The notes beneath the pieces were generated by a model. It was not told where the DNA came from. It ran no database searches and worked only from the letters and a program-made list of their open reading frames with translations. This document shows positions 12,801 to 22,721 of a stretch of DNA of 64,000 bases, in pieces (the first letter of the stretch is position 1; every line of letters begins with the position of its first letter). The translations under genes and the position numbers were made by a program. The DNA is from Owenia fusiformis (lineage: Eukaryota > Annelida > Polychaeta > Sabellida > Oweniidae): the NCBI GenBank assembly GCA_903813345.2, contig CAIIXF020000009.1:9666030-9730029 (forward strand), in the 5' to 3' direction.

Positions 12801-15800
12801 CTACTGAGATTGTCCCCGTTGATCATCTCCGTCGCAATACAGAAAATATTGGTACGGAGGGGACAATCTCAGTAGCAATACAGAGGATCACGTGATAAAA
12901 ACGTTATTGAATGACTTGAAGTGCAATATAGGATATATTCTGTCTCGATATTCTGTATTGGCACTCGACTTCGTCTCGTTCCAATACAAAATTTCTCGCG
13001 CAGAATATATCCTGTATTGCACTTCAAATCATTCAATAACTTGTAGTATCGCAACATTGAAGATGTTCAACAATCTTGTTATTTTTGTATTGACATCTTA
13101 ATGCGTTTAAACTGAAATGGAAAAAAATTGTCAAACGAAATGCTAATTATCATTGTTGGTGAAAGGTAAGGAGGAGGTTAAACTATATGTCATTTCAAAG
13201 AAAATGAAATACATGTACGCGAAATTGTAACATAATGGGCTCTCAATTTGATGGACTCTCAATTTGGTAGCTTGACCTCTCCGATGCCTAACACAACCCA
13301 TGTTATAAAGATATAACACTTACCTCTACATCGAAAGAATATGTCTTCTGTGGAGCTTTCAGCCAATTCAAAATCATCCGTTTCAATACTTGTGATTGAG
13401 CAACTCGCCTGGGCTTTGCTGTAGAAAATTGACTTGCATTTCAACTTCGTATCTTTCACACACAGGTATTTACAAACCTCCAGTGTGAGTCCAATGAATG
13501 TTGCGACCTCGTGTTTCTCTAGTTCGACAAAATTGCTGATACTGACAGTTTTGTTTGGTAGTAATGTAAACGGGTTCTGCACGGTGCATGGTCGCACCTC
13601 TGAGTATCCTTTGAACATTTGAACAAAATATGTGAAACAACATGTAAAGCCATACACAATTGTGTACAATGAAGAATGTAGGTTGATTCGTATAATCTAA
13701 ATTAGAAGCTTAAATAGTTACACCTATTGCTAAATGAAAACAAGATTATGTGGCGAAAGCCAAAACACTGTCTAAATAAGACTAAAATTGGGGGAAAATC
13801 AAAATTTCCATGATTTCAACCATTCGACCTGGAATTACTAGAAAAAATAGGAAATATGTAAGGTATTATGTAATATCACATTTCGACGGATCAAATATAT
13901 ATAATTTCATTTTAGTTTAGCAATACTCCATAAAACAACTTTTATCTTCTTGTATCTCATTTATTTTAATCAATATTAATTATTGATTGAATACATTGTA
14001 CAGGATGTCAAAAAACAACGGCACCCCCCTCTACATCAAAAGGTACTTAATGTTACATGGTGTGTCATATCTCATTTTAAAGACAATTTAATTCTGGAGT
14101 TACTTGAGAAATATCAGCTTTATATCATATAATTTTACAGATTTACAGCTGATTCTTAGTAGTTGGTATGACAACCAGTTGCTGCTCAAACAGCAGCTTA
14201 TCTGGATGGATATGATTTCAATAAAAATTCAGATAAAGATGTAGCTTTGGATAACCCTCTTAGCACTTTCCTCAAATTCTTCAGAATTACATCCTTAATG
14301 TATATTTTTTCAAGAGGCTCTTTTTCCATCAATTCCTATACTCTGTTTTTCAGAACTGTGCCCATATATTCAGTGTAGTTGAAATCTGGGCTAATTCTTT
14401 CATGATCCACTTACTTAAGATTTGACCTTTAACAAGTAACAGAGCAGCAAACAAAGTACCCGAAGTAGCAAACTTTGAAACAATGTAGCTTTTTTAATAT
14501 AAAGTTTTATTAAATGAAATTTGATGAGTAACTCCAGAATTAAATTGTCTTTCAAATGAGGTATGAATATGACACGATATGTAACATTAAGGACTTTTTG
14601 CTGTAGAGGGGGGGTGTCGTTGTTTTTTGACACCCTGTATATTTTTGTAATTGTAGAACGTGTCTAATAATGCTAAAAGCACAGCCACTTAAGCATGTAT
14701 TACTGTATTGTATTCTTTGTACAAATGAATAACTTAATAAAAAAAAGTTTAGCATCTATAAAACCATTAAAACTGAAAAATGATCCATATAGACCCTGGA
14801 AAGCATATATTGAAATAGCTTGTACGGCTTAATGCATCCAGCAGATTACAATTCAGGACACACTAAATATTTCATTAAAACGTTAAAAATACTACAATTT
14901 CCATCATTCTTGAAAATATCCAATACACACGTTCCTAAACAGTATGTCGATCCTTGACATTAGACCCATACTAAACATACTAACGTAAAAGGTCTACTGG
15001 GTCATGATTAAAAGTCAATCTTACCTGCTTGTATGGCTTTAAACCTACTGGATATCTCATCAAACATTCCCGTCTTATACACCTCACTACCCCTATGTAC
15101 ATAAAGACATGATATTAACACGAAAATAGTGACTGACAATTTTCCTATATATCCGTCTTTGCACTAATTATACTACCAGATTGACAGTCTGTTGCATTGG
15201 AAAGACACATGGGGGTACAGCTGGTGTTCAGTGAACCATAATAAGAAATGGAATAAAACGAGACTTAGTATGTTGGCAACCATGATGGTTACGGGACTTG
15301 CAGCAGGGTAGGCTAAAAATGGAACATTTTCCGATTCATTTTAACTTCTTTTTTAGTCATGTAAAATATAACATTTAATACTTAAGGAAATTGAAGAACA
15401 ATTCATTGTCAACAGTTTGTGTAAATATGAATACACAAGCTCAATATTCAATTACTCAATGCAATAAGGGTTTCATGTCCTCCACCCACCTGAACAACTA
15501 GTCTCAGCTGTATTTGACAGTCAAACATGGCTTAAATGATATGTTTAGAGACTAGACATATTTTGCCAGTTTTGAAAAAGCTGAGGTCAGTTATCCTAAA
15601 TTATATATTCCAAGGAAGACATGTCTAGCTTCTCCTAGCGATAAATACATATGTTTTAATCGATGGAAATTGTGTTGAGAACATTAAAGGGCACATACTG
15701 AGTGAAAGATACTCTATTTTTAGCAGTGATGTCTCAAGAAGAGACAATTTTGAATTTTTTCATGACATGCGCAGTTTACAGATCATGACCATGACAAGCC

Positions 15801-18800
15801 AAAAATAATTATACATACATATTTTTATCTTTGACATTTTCACAAATAATCATTTTACCATTTTTTGAATTTTTGTGGATTAAACTGCAATAATAAAGAA
15901 AATTGAGTAAATAGAAAAATGTTCCAATTTTTATTGGCTCACTCTGTAAGAAGTATCATACATGAGATGAAGAAAACACGATCAAGAAAATTGTGATTTG
16001 GGCCGTTCTTGCTAACATTATAGGAGATCTGATTATTAGTCNNNNNNNNNNNNNNNNNNNNNNNCATTATAGGCGCTTCTATGGTATCATAATTATAAAC
16101 AACGTTTTTCGAGCTGTCTCTGATCAATAAGAACAAATGCAAAAATATCCTGTTTAATAATACACGTATAAAACAGGCATTCAATTTTCATATTTCAGCA
16201 TTTACTCACCTTAAGAAGTTGTGATTGCAAATGGTGACTGCTGGAAATTTTAAACTTGACGCTGATTCCACTTGGACGTTCACAATAGTGTTATACTCGA
16301 AATAAGTAAACAACCTGTTGTAGACGATATTACAGAAAAAGCACGTGCTCGTTAGTACAACCGCTATCCACAATATGCTGAAACAAATACATGTAGTATT
16401 TTAAAAACCCGGATGTTACCTTCAATGAAGGGGTGAGAGACTTGTCATACGTACCCATGTGCGGGTATACAGTAATTACTAATTAGCGATACATGGTAAT
16501 ATGTCACCTACCAAAAATGTATAATATTTGGTTTCTTGTCGTATGAAAAGTTTTTTCGCAATCTTGTGAATGTCAATAGCCTAGCCCAAAAATCAGGATT
16601 CATTATTGTCAGAAAGAAAAAGTAGTTGTCAAACTTATAGAGGGCAGTATACTTTAATTTTTTTCAAAATCAGAAACAGTGATCACTAACCCCTCACTGA
16701 CCTCAACTCCCAAACACTTTATAGATATTAAACATGTACCGTCTGACAAGAAAAACAGTCGGCTGGGGTATGTATCGAACACCATGGAAGGTTGTGTTCT
16801 GGGTAAAATCATAGAGCAAGCTTCCCCAAGTTTCCGAGTCTGCTTCCGGCTCAACTTTTGTTTCGTCATAGCCTGGTGGTAGTGGTCTACTAGGCTTGTT
16901 GAAATAACCATATCCAAGGGCATCTGAAGATAAGTTACGCTTCAAAGGGGCTCCAACTAGAAATATCAATATACTATTTTGTTAATACTCGTTTACTTGT
17001 GGTTGAGAAGGTACCATTTATTTATTTTTTATTCATTTATTTATTTCTCATATTACCCCTTATGGGTTATATACATGTAGAGTATACAAAAGAGTATTTC
17101 ATATTTTCATACATGTTTTGTACTAGAACTAAAAAGTTCCCTTTTATCCCACATATTTTTATTAGTTTTAGCCACAGTCCATTGTGTCCGATTCGATCAA
17201 AAGATGAGGAATAATCAAGTAAACCACAATACAATTCTCTCTTTTAGTGTAAAAATACATCAATCATTTGAGCAATGAGCACAATAATGTCATCAACCAT
17301 GCTCTGAAAATTACAGAAATCAGTTTACGATGAGAGTGTGCACGTTGGTCGCACTTGACATATTTAATATTTCCTAGTATTTCCTTCATCTCCAGGATTA
17401 GCGATCAAAGAAGAGACACGTTAACGTAAATACAAATTACTAATTAGACTATGTAAAGAACGTATGGGACATTTTCTGAAACAAACAATGAGTAGAACAT
17501 GTGATATAAAATCACAACCTGATTACAATTCAATGGTTTTGCGGATTGAAAATGACATGCATTATATTCGTTTAAGAGAACGTGTACGTGAACGTGTATA
17601 ATTGTGATGCATGGTGCCGTTTTGGTTATATTCTGTTTGAGAATTTTTGTATTTGAACGAGACGAAGTCGAGTGCCAATACAGAATATCGAGACAGAATA
17701 TATCCTGTTTTGCACTTCAAATCATTCAATGACGTTTTTATCGTGTGATCCTCTGTATTGCTACTGAGATTGTCCCCTCCGCACCAATATTTTCTGTATT
17801 GCGACGGAGATGATCAACGGAGACAACCTCAGTAGCAATACAGATTGGTACAGCACAAGAACTGACCAATCAGAGGGCTTAATTTTACAGATCATACGAT
17901 AATATATAGTACCGTAAATATGTCACCGTAGACCAAAATAATACCGTATGATACCGTGGATACTGTACAACACCACAATCGTCCGGCACCACACTCTTAA
18001 TGTACCTTACGGTGCCGGATTGGGGGTGTATGGATTAATAGTTCTCCCCTTCCGAGTATATTGCCCAAATAACGGTGTTATAAAACGGCTGTGATTAGAT
18101 CTCCGGAAAAGGAATTGAGAAATGTTATAAAATTTCACGTTCGCTCATAACTTCCCTTGAAAACGTACAGTTAAACCTCCCTTTTGTCTTCATTAAAACG
18201 TTACGTGAACCCAAATAAGTCGCTTTATAAGTCACACTCTTTGCATGTTTCATGGTAATTTACGATTTATTAAATTATAAAATCTATTTAGCCCCACCCC
18301 ACTCTCCTAAGATTCGCCCCATTCACAAGGAAGACATTAAATAGATAATTGCTTGCCTCGAATAGACTCGAATGAAATCACATTAGCGAAAAGGTGCTAA
18401 CAATACTTTCAACATACAAAATCGGTTTATTTAAGCTACAACTTAATGTAATACATTAGTGCAGTTTAACGTTACATTGTATATACACGTACGCGTTAAA
18501 TTATTTATCGTAGTAAAACTTTTAAAGGGATTTTTGATGATAGTCTATTTCATTAACTATGACGTTTGACCTCACGACTCTTGGGGATTATTTTCATATC
18601 ATAATACCCATCGTTATAATTGCTACCCGTATTATTCTTGTTTCATAAACACAATCCAATCCCAAACACTAATAACACAACACATTTGCTTAATTGAGGT
18701 AAAACGTGCTTTTGGGATCGGTCTGAGTGTTATCGCGAACGCCCAGTAGTTACAAAACAACCATCAAGTTGTATTAATTGAAATACATTTTTTATATATT

Positions 18801-20192
18801 AATGGTCATTTGTATTTCCATATTGACTCTAATTTAGGTACTAAGTACTTTCACTTTTCTTAATTGATTGGACATTTTGATATATACAAATTCGTATACA
18901 CCCAATGTTTATACACCTGTAATTGGCATTTTAGAACAAAATGGGATTTCTTGTTAGGAAGATAGAGGCTTGGGTATTATAAGATTCCACAGTAAAAACT
19001 GTGCATTACGAAATGACAACTCCGATTCGAATAATAAAAGTAATCGAAGAATTTAGCATATTTTGATCCAATTTACGTTTGGCTCCATGTGGTGGGTCAA
19101 TATCCGAACGAAATGAATTTCATCGAATCTTTGCCAAAATATCGCAATCAAAAACATGATATTTCAAATAAACAACAGGACAATCCAAATGTAATGATAT
19201 TAGCATGTTAATATTCTAAAACTGGAGAAAAGTGTACAACAAATATTAGGAAACAGAATCTCATCATTTCGTATATTGTCCTTGTGCGATATGCCATAGT
19301 TCGGGGTATTGGGGATTTGCTTTCCTTAACAGTGGTTGCAAGTGCTTTACGTTGCATTTATAAAAATGGGAAATAAAAATGCTAATTTAAAAATATATAA
19401 TAATGATGAAACTTGTTTTGAATAAAGGTGTGTCGTATTGATCAAATCTCGAGACACCCCAAAGTATGCGCCCTGGGCCTATACAATACCATACAATGGG
19501 ATGTATAACGACGGAATGTGTCATAGTATATATGAAAAAATAGCATTAACGTTAATAATCATTATTGTATGGTAAATGAAGTAATTAAGTATTGTTGTCG
19601 TGAGCAGGTACTATACCTTTGTTTCATTTTTATTTACTTATTTGGAGACTACGCTTTTACAACGGCATAGAAAATTGGTGCGTCCATTTAAGATAGCCTT
19701 AAACATTTAGTATTATTTTATAGGGCATTGCATTTCCAGCACACGTTCACGAGACTTGACAACATTTTCAGTCAAAAGCTGGAGTATTATTGTGTAAATG
19801 TTTATTCACTTTGCAAATCAATCTGAAAATTGTCTTCATAATGTTTTCCTCTAAAAATAATTTGAGTAACTGAACTTTTTTAATGAGGACTTTTTCTCCT
19901 ATTTATACTCTATACTGCCATACCCCCACCCCGATCATACATCTTTTACATTACCTTGTGGCGCACCATCGTCACCTTGTTCCTCTGATATAGCAGAACG
20001 GGCATACCAAGGTTCCGAATACTCATTCTCGTAGTTTGGTCTTTGCATTTGTTCGAACTCTTTACCAAGAAACACTTTAGTGAGATCCTTGTACCAAGTT
20101 GGATCGCCATTCGTGTCATCTACACCTTCATTTCTGAATTCCTTTTCCACAAAAGCAACTGAGTTTTTCCGTTTTGTCTCTCCCTCAAACAT
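131..20192 (-). CDS. DEG/ENaC-family channel with mosaic PAN-LDLa-MAM-mucin-CUB ectodomain (3' end outside window)
   Basis: Eighteen coding exons with GT-AG borders and matching phases: 19955-20192, 16740-16956, 16210-16377, 15025-15092, 13324-13608, 12347-12457, 10948-11010, 10123-10164, 8575-9525, 7945-8340, 7517-7630, 7143-7316, 3640-3806, 2322-2547, 2047-2189, 1223-1472, 448-813, 131-181. They encode about 1343 residues. Order: cytosolic N-terminus (1-150), HG gating motif, TM1, start of channel ectodomain (to 230), PAN (231-325), LDLa (326-362), MAM first half (363-397), Ser/Thr/Tyr-rich repeat exon (398-714), MAM second half (715-846), LDLa (847-884), second MAM first half (885-942), CUB (943-1073), divergent CUB (1074-1204), MAM second half (1205-1326). 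DEG/ENaC subunits form trimeric sodium channels at the plasma membrane; the modules are extracellular adhesion or ligand-binding types. The ATG has A at -3 and an in-frame TGA upstream. Palm/thumb remainder and TM2 are not in the window. Single-transcript continuity is inferred from phases and needs cDNA. Confidence 0.8.
820..1000. repeat. Palindromic MITE-like hairpin
   Basis: The sequence GATATCTGCACGAGCG near 940 is answered by the inverted copy AGTGCAGATATCAATATCC about 20 bases later, giving a hairpin around a GAGCGAGCGTAGCGAG loop. Flanking AT-rich ATCCTATCATATC repeats lie to its left. It sits in the intron between CUB2 and the MAM second half. The superfamily is not determinable. Confidence 0.45.
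1223..2189 (-). CDS. Two exons encoding divergent second CUB domain
   Basis: Exons 2047-2189 and 1223-1472 join in phase 0 and encode 131 residues, exactly the same length as the preceding CUB pair. The first exon is Cys-rich ([15 protein letters not shown]) and lacks the usual SPNYP motif. The second has the better CUB signature: [16 protein letters not shown], then SSCYNG, then [12 protein letters not shown]. The identical intron position and length suggest duplication of the neighbouring CUB followed by divergence. The donor at the left end (GTTGGT) is weak. Confidence 0.65.
2322..3806 (-). CDS. Two exons encoding first CUB domain
   Basis: Exon 3640-3806 holds the N-terminal half: [19 protein letters not shown], then KCTWRI. 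Exon 2322-2547 continues in phase 0 with [32 protein letters not shown] and a final GFVIEY. The four canonical Cys of a CUB domain are present. CUB domains are extracellular beta-sandwich binding modules. The split at DPDH|HIKL uses donor GTATGA and acceptor TTACAG. Here the CUB pair is placed between the two halves of a MAM domain. Confidence 0.85.
3098..3560. repeat. Long copy of a GGCATTAAC/TGTCACC interspersed repeat family
   Basis: It starts with ATGGCAAAATGTCACCATA and ends near ACATTACAATGTCACCTCC. In between are repeated AAGGTCAAATCTCAAATC and ACTTGTAGATGATTTTGAAA blocks, and a GACGCCAACCGACG-rich 3' part. A closely related long copy lies at 31908-32260, and shorter copies occur at 25525, 33705, 43474 and 62023. 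It sits in the intron between CUB1 and the MAM first half. Confidence 0.5.
3890..7142. repeat. Tandem array (unit about 122 bp) built from an exon end plus its splice donor
   Basis: Seven units contain ACCTGCTTGGTACTCAGG at about 3938, 4060, 4181, 6676, 6796, 6917 and 7022. The eighth, at 7141, is the genuine end of exon 7143-7316. On the minus strand each unit has roughly the last 40 bases of that exon, the donor (GTATGTATT) and about 80 bases of intron. The array is interrupted by a LINE (4252-6607). The copies therefore form a ladder of decoy donor sites immediately downstream of the real one. Confidence 0.85.
4252..6607 (-). mobile_element. 5'-truncated L1/Tx1-like LINE with reverse transcriptase, decayed
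   Basis: The minus-strand reading frame from about 6606 to 5401 encodes reverse transcriptase. It has [15 protein letters not shown] (first catalytic Asp), [13 protein letters not shown], and FADDTTLFL (catalytic FADD). A TAG at 5401-5403 interrupts the frame, which then continues open to about 4900, where a shift near an A-run follows. The other frame carries a C-terminal CDKC...H...C zinc-finger-like motif at about 4825-4900 and runs to 4517. The 3' end faces left with a T-rich tail on the plus strand (4252 onward). An 11-bp target duplication, CGTGACTATAC, flanks it at 4241-4251 and 6608-6618. The 5' end is cut off inside the RT domain. The L1/Tx1 assignment rests on motif style only. Confidence 0.9.
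7143..7316 (-). CDS. Exon encoding first half of second MAM domain
   Basis: This 58-codon exon (phase 1-1) has an ATATACAG acceptor and a GTATAT donor. It begins [16 protein letters not shown], the typical MAM opening (C-x-FE ... C-GW), followed by a Trp-containing stretch. It ends FIPEYQAG. The matching second half of a MAM domain is not in the next exon: two CUB domains come between. Its last 40 bases were copied into the adjacent tandem array. Confidence 0.75.
7517..7630 (-). CDS. Exon encoding LDL-receptor class A module (second)
   Basis: One phase 1-1 exon encodes a full LDLa module. It has six Cys in the pattern [32 protein letters not shown], with the calcium-binding acidic cluster ([12 protein letters not shown]). 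The donor is GTGAGG. Two acceptors are possible: TTAG (exon end 7630, preferred for its pyrimidine tract) or ACAG (7624). Both keep the frame. Confidence 0.92.
7945..8340 (-). CDS. Exon encoding second half of first MAM domain
   Basis: This 132-codon exon (phase 1-1, acceptor CTTTAG, donor GTAAGT) reads [51 protein letters not shown] and finally [13 protein letters not shown]. This is the ordered strand pattern of the MAM second half with the conserved Asp-Asn-Val end. It starts at the same point in the fold as exon 448-813, so both MAM domains in this protein are cut at the same place. Confidence 0.8.
8575..9525 (-). CDS. Large exon with Tyr/Ser-rich acidic region and nine 21-residue mucin-like repeats
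   Basis: The 951-bp exon is phase 1 at both ends (acceptor TTTCAG, donor GTAAAC). Its first part is Cys-containing ([21 protein letters not shown]) and then Ser/Tyr/Gly/Pro-rich. From about 9240 to 8640 it is a 63-bp tandem repeat: nine full units and a partial tenth of a 21-residue unit containing [12 protein letters not shown] and MATST. The units are almost identical in DNA. Thr/Ser density suggests an O-glycosylated stalk. The exon is placed between the two halves of a MAM domain. The long antisense frame across it is only a product of the repeat length being a multiple of three. Confidence 0.85.
8640..9240. repeat. 63-bp coding minisatellite
   Basis: The unit contains GTTGATCCAGTGGCGCCAGT and GTTGCCATGGGATCC on the plus strand. 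About 9.5 copies differ at only a few positions each, implying recent expansion or homogenisation. Length 63 bp keeps the frame. Confidence 0.95.
10123..11010 (-). CDS. Two small exons encoding first half of first MAM domain
   Basis: Exon 10948-11010 (63 bp; acceptor TTGCAG, donor GTATGT) reads [19 protein letters not shown], the classic MAM opening. Exon 10123-10164 (42 bp; acceptor TTTCAG, donor GTATGT) adds [14 protein letters not shown] with the conserved Trp. Both are phase 1-1. If the intron after 10123 is retained, the frame stays open to a stop at 9857 and encodes a strongly hydrophobic segment followed by a basic tail. Confidence 0.75.
10637..10705. repeat. Short perfect hairpin
   Basis: TATTATATTAAATAACTAAA (10637 onward) is mirrored by TTTAGTTATTTAATATAAAT (about 10685-10704) with a 22-base loop. 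It lies within an intron of the channel gene. Confidence 0.6.
12347..12457 (-). CDS. Exon encoding LDL-receptor class A module (first)
   Basis: The 111-bp phase 1-1 exon (acceptor TTTAG, donor GTATGT) encodes a complete LDLa: [33 protein letters not shown], then NQC. All six Cys and the acidic calcium ligands are present. It follows the PAN exon directly, and the split codon makes Val before the first Cys. Confidence 0.93.
12755..13060. repeat. Compound MITE with two adjacent long hairpins (left copy)
   Basis: Hairpin one: CTGTATTGCTACTGAGATTG at 12791 is mirrored by CAATCTCAGTAGCAATACAG ending at about 12882. Hairpin two: TTATTGAATGACTTGAAGTG at about 12903 is mirrored by CACTTCAAATCATTCAATAA ending at about 13040. 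The same composite appears in inverted orientation at 17645-17910. Confidence 0.8.
13324..13608 (-). CDS. Exon encoding PAN/apple-like domain
   Basis: This 95-codon exon (phase 1-1, donor GTAAGT) follows the channel's proximal ectodomain. Cys spacing fits a PAN/apple fold: RPC near the start, LEVCKYLC in the helix (C-x3-C), [15 protein letters not shown] in the strand pair, and FFRC at the end. PAN domains bind protein or carbohydrate ligands. The acceptor (TTCAAAG) has a weak pyrimidine tract, but phase fits both neighbours. Confidence 0.8.
14001..14637. mobile_element. Mariner/Tc1-type MITE with TA target duplication
   Basis: The terminal inverted repeats begin CAGGATGTCAAAAAACAACG on the left and CAGGGTGTCAAAAAACAACG at the right end (read inward). 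They extend about 100 bp, and TA flanks each end (13999-14000 and 14638-14639). The 637-bp length and lack of a frame indicate a non-autonomous copy inside an intron of the channel gene. Confidence 0.88.
15025..20192 (-). CDS. DEG/ENaC core exons: cytosolic N-terminus, HG motif, TM1, proximal ectodomain
   Basis: Exons 19955-20192, 16740-16956, 16210-16377 and 15025-15092. Family marks: [14 protein letters not shown] (the His-Gly gating motif before TM1), FLVRR joined across the intron to [14 protein letters not shown] (TM1), then [17 protein letters not shown], the FPAVTICN signature that begins the DEG/ENaC ectodomain. All junction phases agree (1, 2, 2, 1). The first exon is acidic and low in recognisable motifs. 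After exon 15025-15092 the frame enters the PAN domain, at the point where family members normally have the variable finger region. Confidence 0.92.
16042..16064. other. Assembly gap (23 N)
   Basis: A run of N lies in the intron between the TM1 exon and exon 15025-15092. Both flanks end in CATTATAG-like sequence (CATTATAGGAGATC and CATTATAGGCGCTTC), so the gap may hide a short repeat. Confidence 1.
17645..17910. repeat. Inverted copy of the double-hairpin MITE
   Basis: This is the reverse complement of much of 12755-13060, including GAACGAGACGAAGTCGAGTG, GAGATTGTCCCC and GACCAATCAGAG at the outer edge. It is 4.6 kb from its partner, with the TM1 exons between them. Confidence 0.75.
17911..19954. 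other. Remainder of intron 1 of the channel gene; no feature seen
   Basis: AT-rich sequence with no coding-like frame, no RNA gene and no clear repeat boundary that I could find by eye. Confidence 0.5.
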
Positions 20193-20289
20193 TTTGTTTT
20201 TACTTCAGTATATGAAGCATGCGATCCAATATTTTGTGAAATTTCGATTTCTTCTTTTTGCGTTGAAGTATACCTGACTGTCAGAGTGA

Positions 20290-20296
20290 TATATAG
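20290..20296 (-). promoter_or_regulatory. Possible TATA box of the channel gene
   Basis: CTATATA on the minus strand lies about 100 bases upstream of the ATG at 20192. Position is compatible with a short 5' UTR, but AT-rich DNA makes chance matches common. Confidence 0.2.
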
Positions 20297-22721
20297 TTAA
20301 ATTCTATGAAATATGCATTTATCTTCTCATCCGAGTGTCGTCATTTATATCCAATAGGCACAACTTGATTGAATCTGGTTTGAATTTGATCCGGATCATT
20401 GTAAACAGAATAAAATTCGGATTCGGTCAGAGAATGCGATAGTCCCAATTTAATTCCATGTTAAATTCCAATATTATAAGCAAAACGAGTGTTATTCTTT
20501 AATTGTAGCCGTAAATATGTACAACTTGCTACTAATTGATTGCTGAATGGGGATTCCACCACCAATTCAGCTAATCTGTCAGAAAATTGAGAGTATAGTT
20601 AGAAACCCATGCCTCTCTATCGTTTCAAAAAATTTACCCAACGTGGCGGTCTCTGTTAATTTATGGCATCCATACTTTTCTGAAAGGTAACACTTTGAGG
20701 CTCAATTTTTTGCCGGATGCCCTTGCAAACTCTCATTGGTTGCTCTGTATTGTAGCATTCCGTTACCATGGTTACGCATCTATAGACATCTTACCTTGGA
20801 ATCTTAAATCATTTGTAACTTTGTCATTATTTGGTCTATAGAGATGATATTGGTATCAAATTAAACCTAATTAATTTTCTCATAAAGTAATGATATTCAA
20901 TTATGCAAATTAGATAATTTGCATAAATTGTGACGTCATCAATCAATTTTTGATTCAGAAATTTTGAGTATAGCAACATATCTATTAGAACTGAGGCCGT
21001 ATGTCAGAATTTCGGCAAAGTTTGGTCCTTTAGACTATAAGAAGAATGTATAAGCAACATAAAAGTGAAAACAGATTCAAAATTGGATCAGTATTGCCAA
21101 AGTTATTAAACTTTCGAGGCAGCTACTGTGAATGTCATTATTTGACAATTTTATTCAGACATCTTACCATGGACGTTTAAAGTGTTTGTAGCTTTGTCAT
21201 TATTTGGTCTATAGATATGATATTGGTATCAAATTAAACCTTATAAAATTTCCTGTACGATTACAATATTCAATTATGCAAATTACCTAATTTGCATAAA
21301 TTGTGACATCATCAATCTATTTTTGTTCAGAATATCCCAGTTAGCAACATACATATTAGAACTTAGGCCGAATGACAAAATGTGTGCATAGTTTTGACCT
21401 TTATTTGATGAGTGGAAGATAGAGGCAACATTCAAGAGACAACAGATTCAAAATTGGGTCAGAATTAGCAAAGTTATTCAGCTTTTGGGGCAGCTACTAT
21501 GAACGTCATTGTTTGACAATTATAAAAATATTACAATAACAAAAAAAGAAACAAACATAGTTGTTTCAATCTTATTGAGTAAAAATGTACATGACTTGTT
21601 CATATTTTTTATTGAACTGTACACGAAAGTATGTGGAAATGTTACATGTATTTTGACTATCATTCACAGGGGTCAAAATCATGTGATCTTGATCTTGTAT
21701 TTTAAAATCTAATTTTATAATTTACCATACACTGTCAATGATCCATATGAATACATAGTAATGCTTTAATTATTATGCTATTTTGACATATGCTGACTAA
21801 TATACATATCAATATTTACAAAATCTATATGGAAGAGTATTCCTGGTTTCATTTGATTTCTAGCATGTGAAAAAGCTGAAAACAAAATTTGTTGATATTT
21901 GGACATAAACTAAATAAATCTTAACTACCATTTTATATTTAAAATACAGATAAAGTGTCAACTTAAGAACTTATATGTTAACATTTCCAAAAATCAATGC
22001 CCAAAATAAGTCAATCGGTGGCAAATGGCGAGCCCATACAGCTAATGTGATAACTACTTTAGGGGAATTTTTCAACCTTCATAATCCTTGGTGATTCAAC
22101 CTTAGAATGATTTATGTTATAGCTCTTCTGAAAATGGACTATAAGCAGAAAGTAGGTACTTAGAGAAGCAAAATGGAAAGTAGTTTTTATATGATTTTAC
22201 ATTATATAACCTCTTCGATATGCAATGAAAAATGATGACAAAATCCATACAAGAGCTCAGTAGTAGTACTAGTAATCCTGAAATTAAAGTCTATTGATCA
22301 AAATAGTCACGAAGAAAAAATGCCCTTTAAAATATTTTTGAAAGAATTGATTTTTGTAGGACTTTAACTAACCCTTCCTACATCTTCATATAGGTTTCCT
22401 ACATCTATCTCTTATGCCCCAAAGTATTATGGTATAGGACTTGTAATCTGAACTTGTTTTAAAAGGTTTCCAAAATATGAAATACCAAAAATCTATGAAA
22501 AATATATGTCTGAAATGGATGGATTTCAGGTATATCCCCATAGACTATGGATACCATTCAAAACTGAGAACCGTAACAACAGGAGATTTAAGTGCAAAAT
22601 AAAGGAGTTGATCACGTAGTATGATTGACAGGGGTTGAATCTAAACTATTTTAATTTACACTTTTTATAGTTTAGAAGCTTTAATATGGAATGCTCTAAT
22701 CTAATGAAGATCTAATCAATA

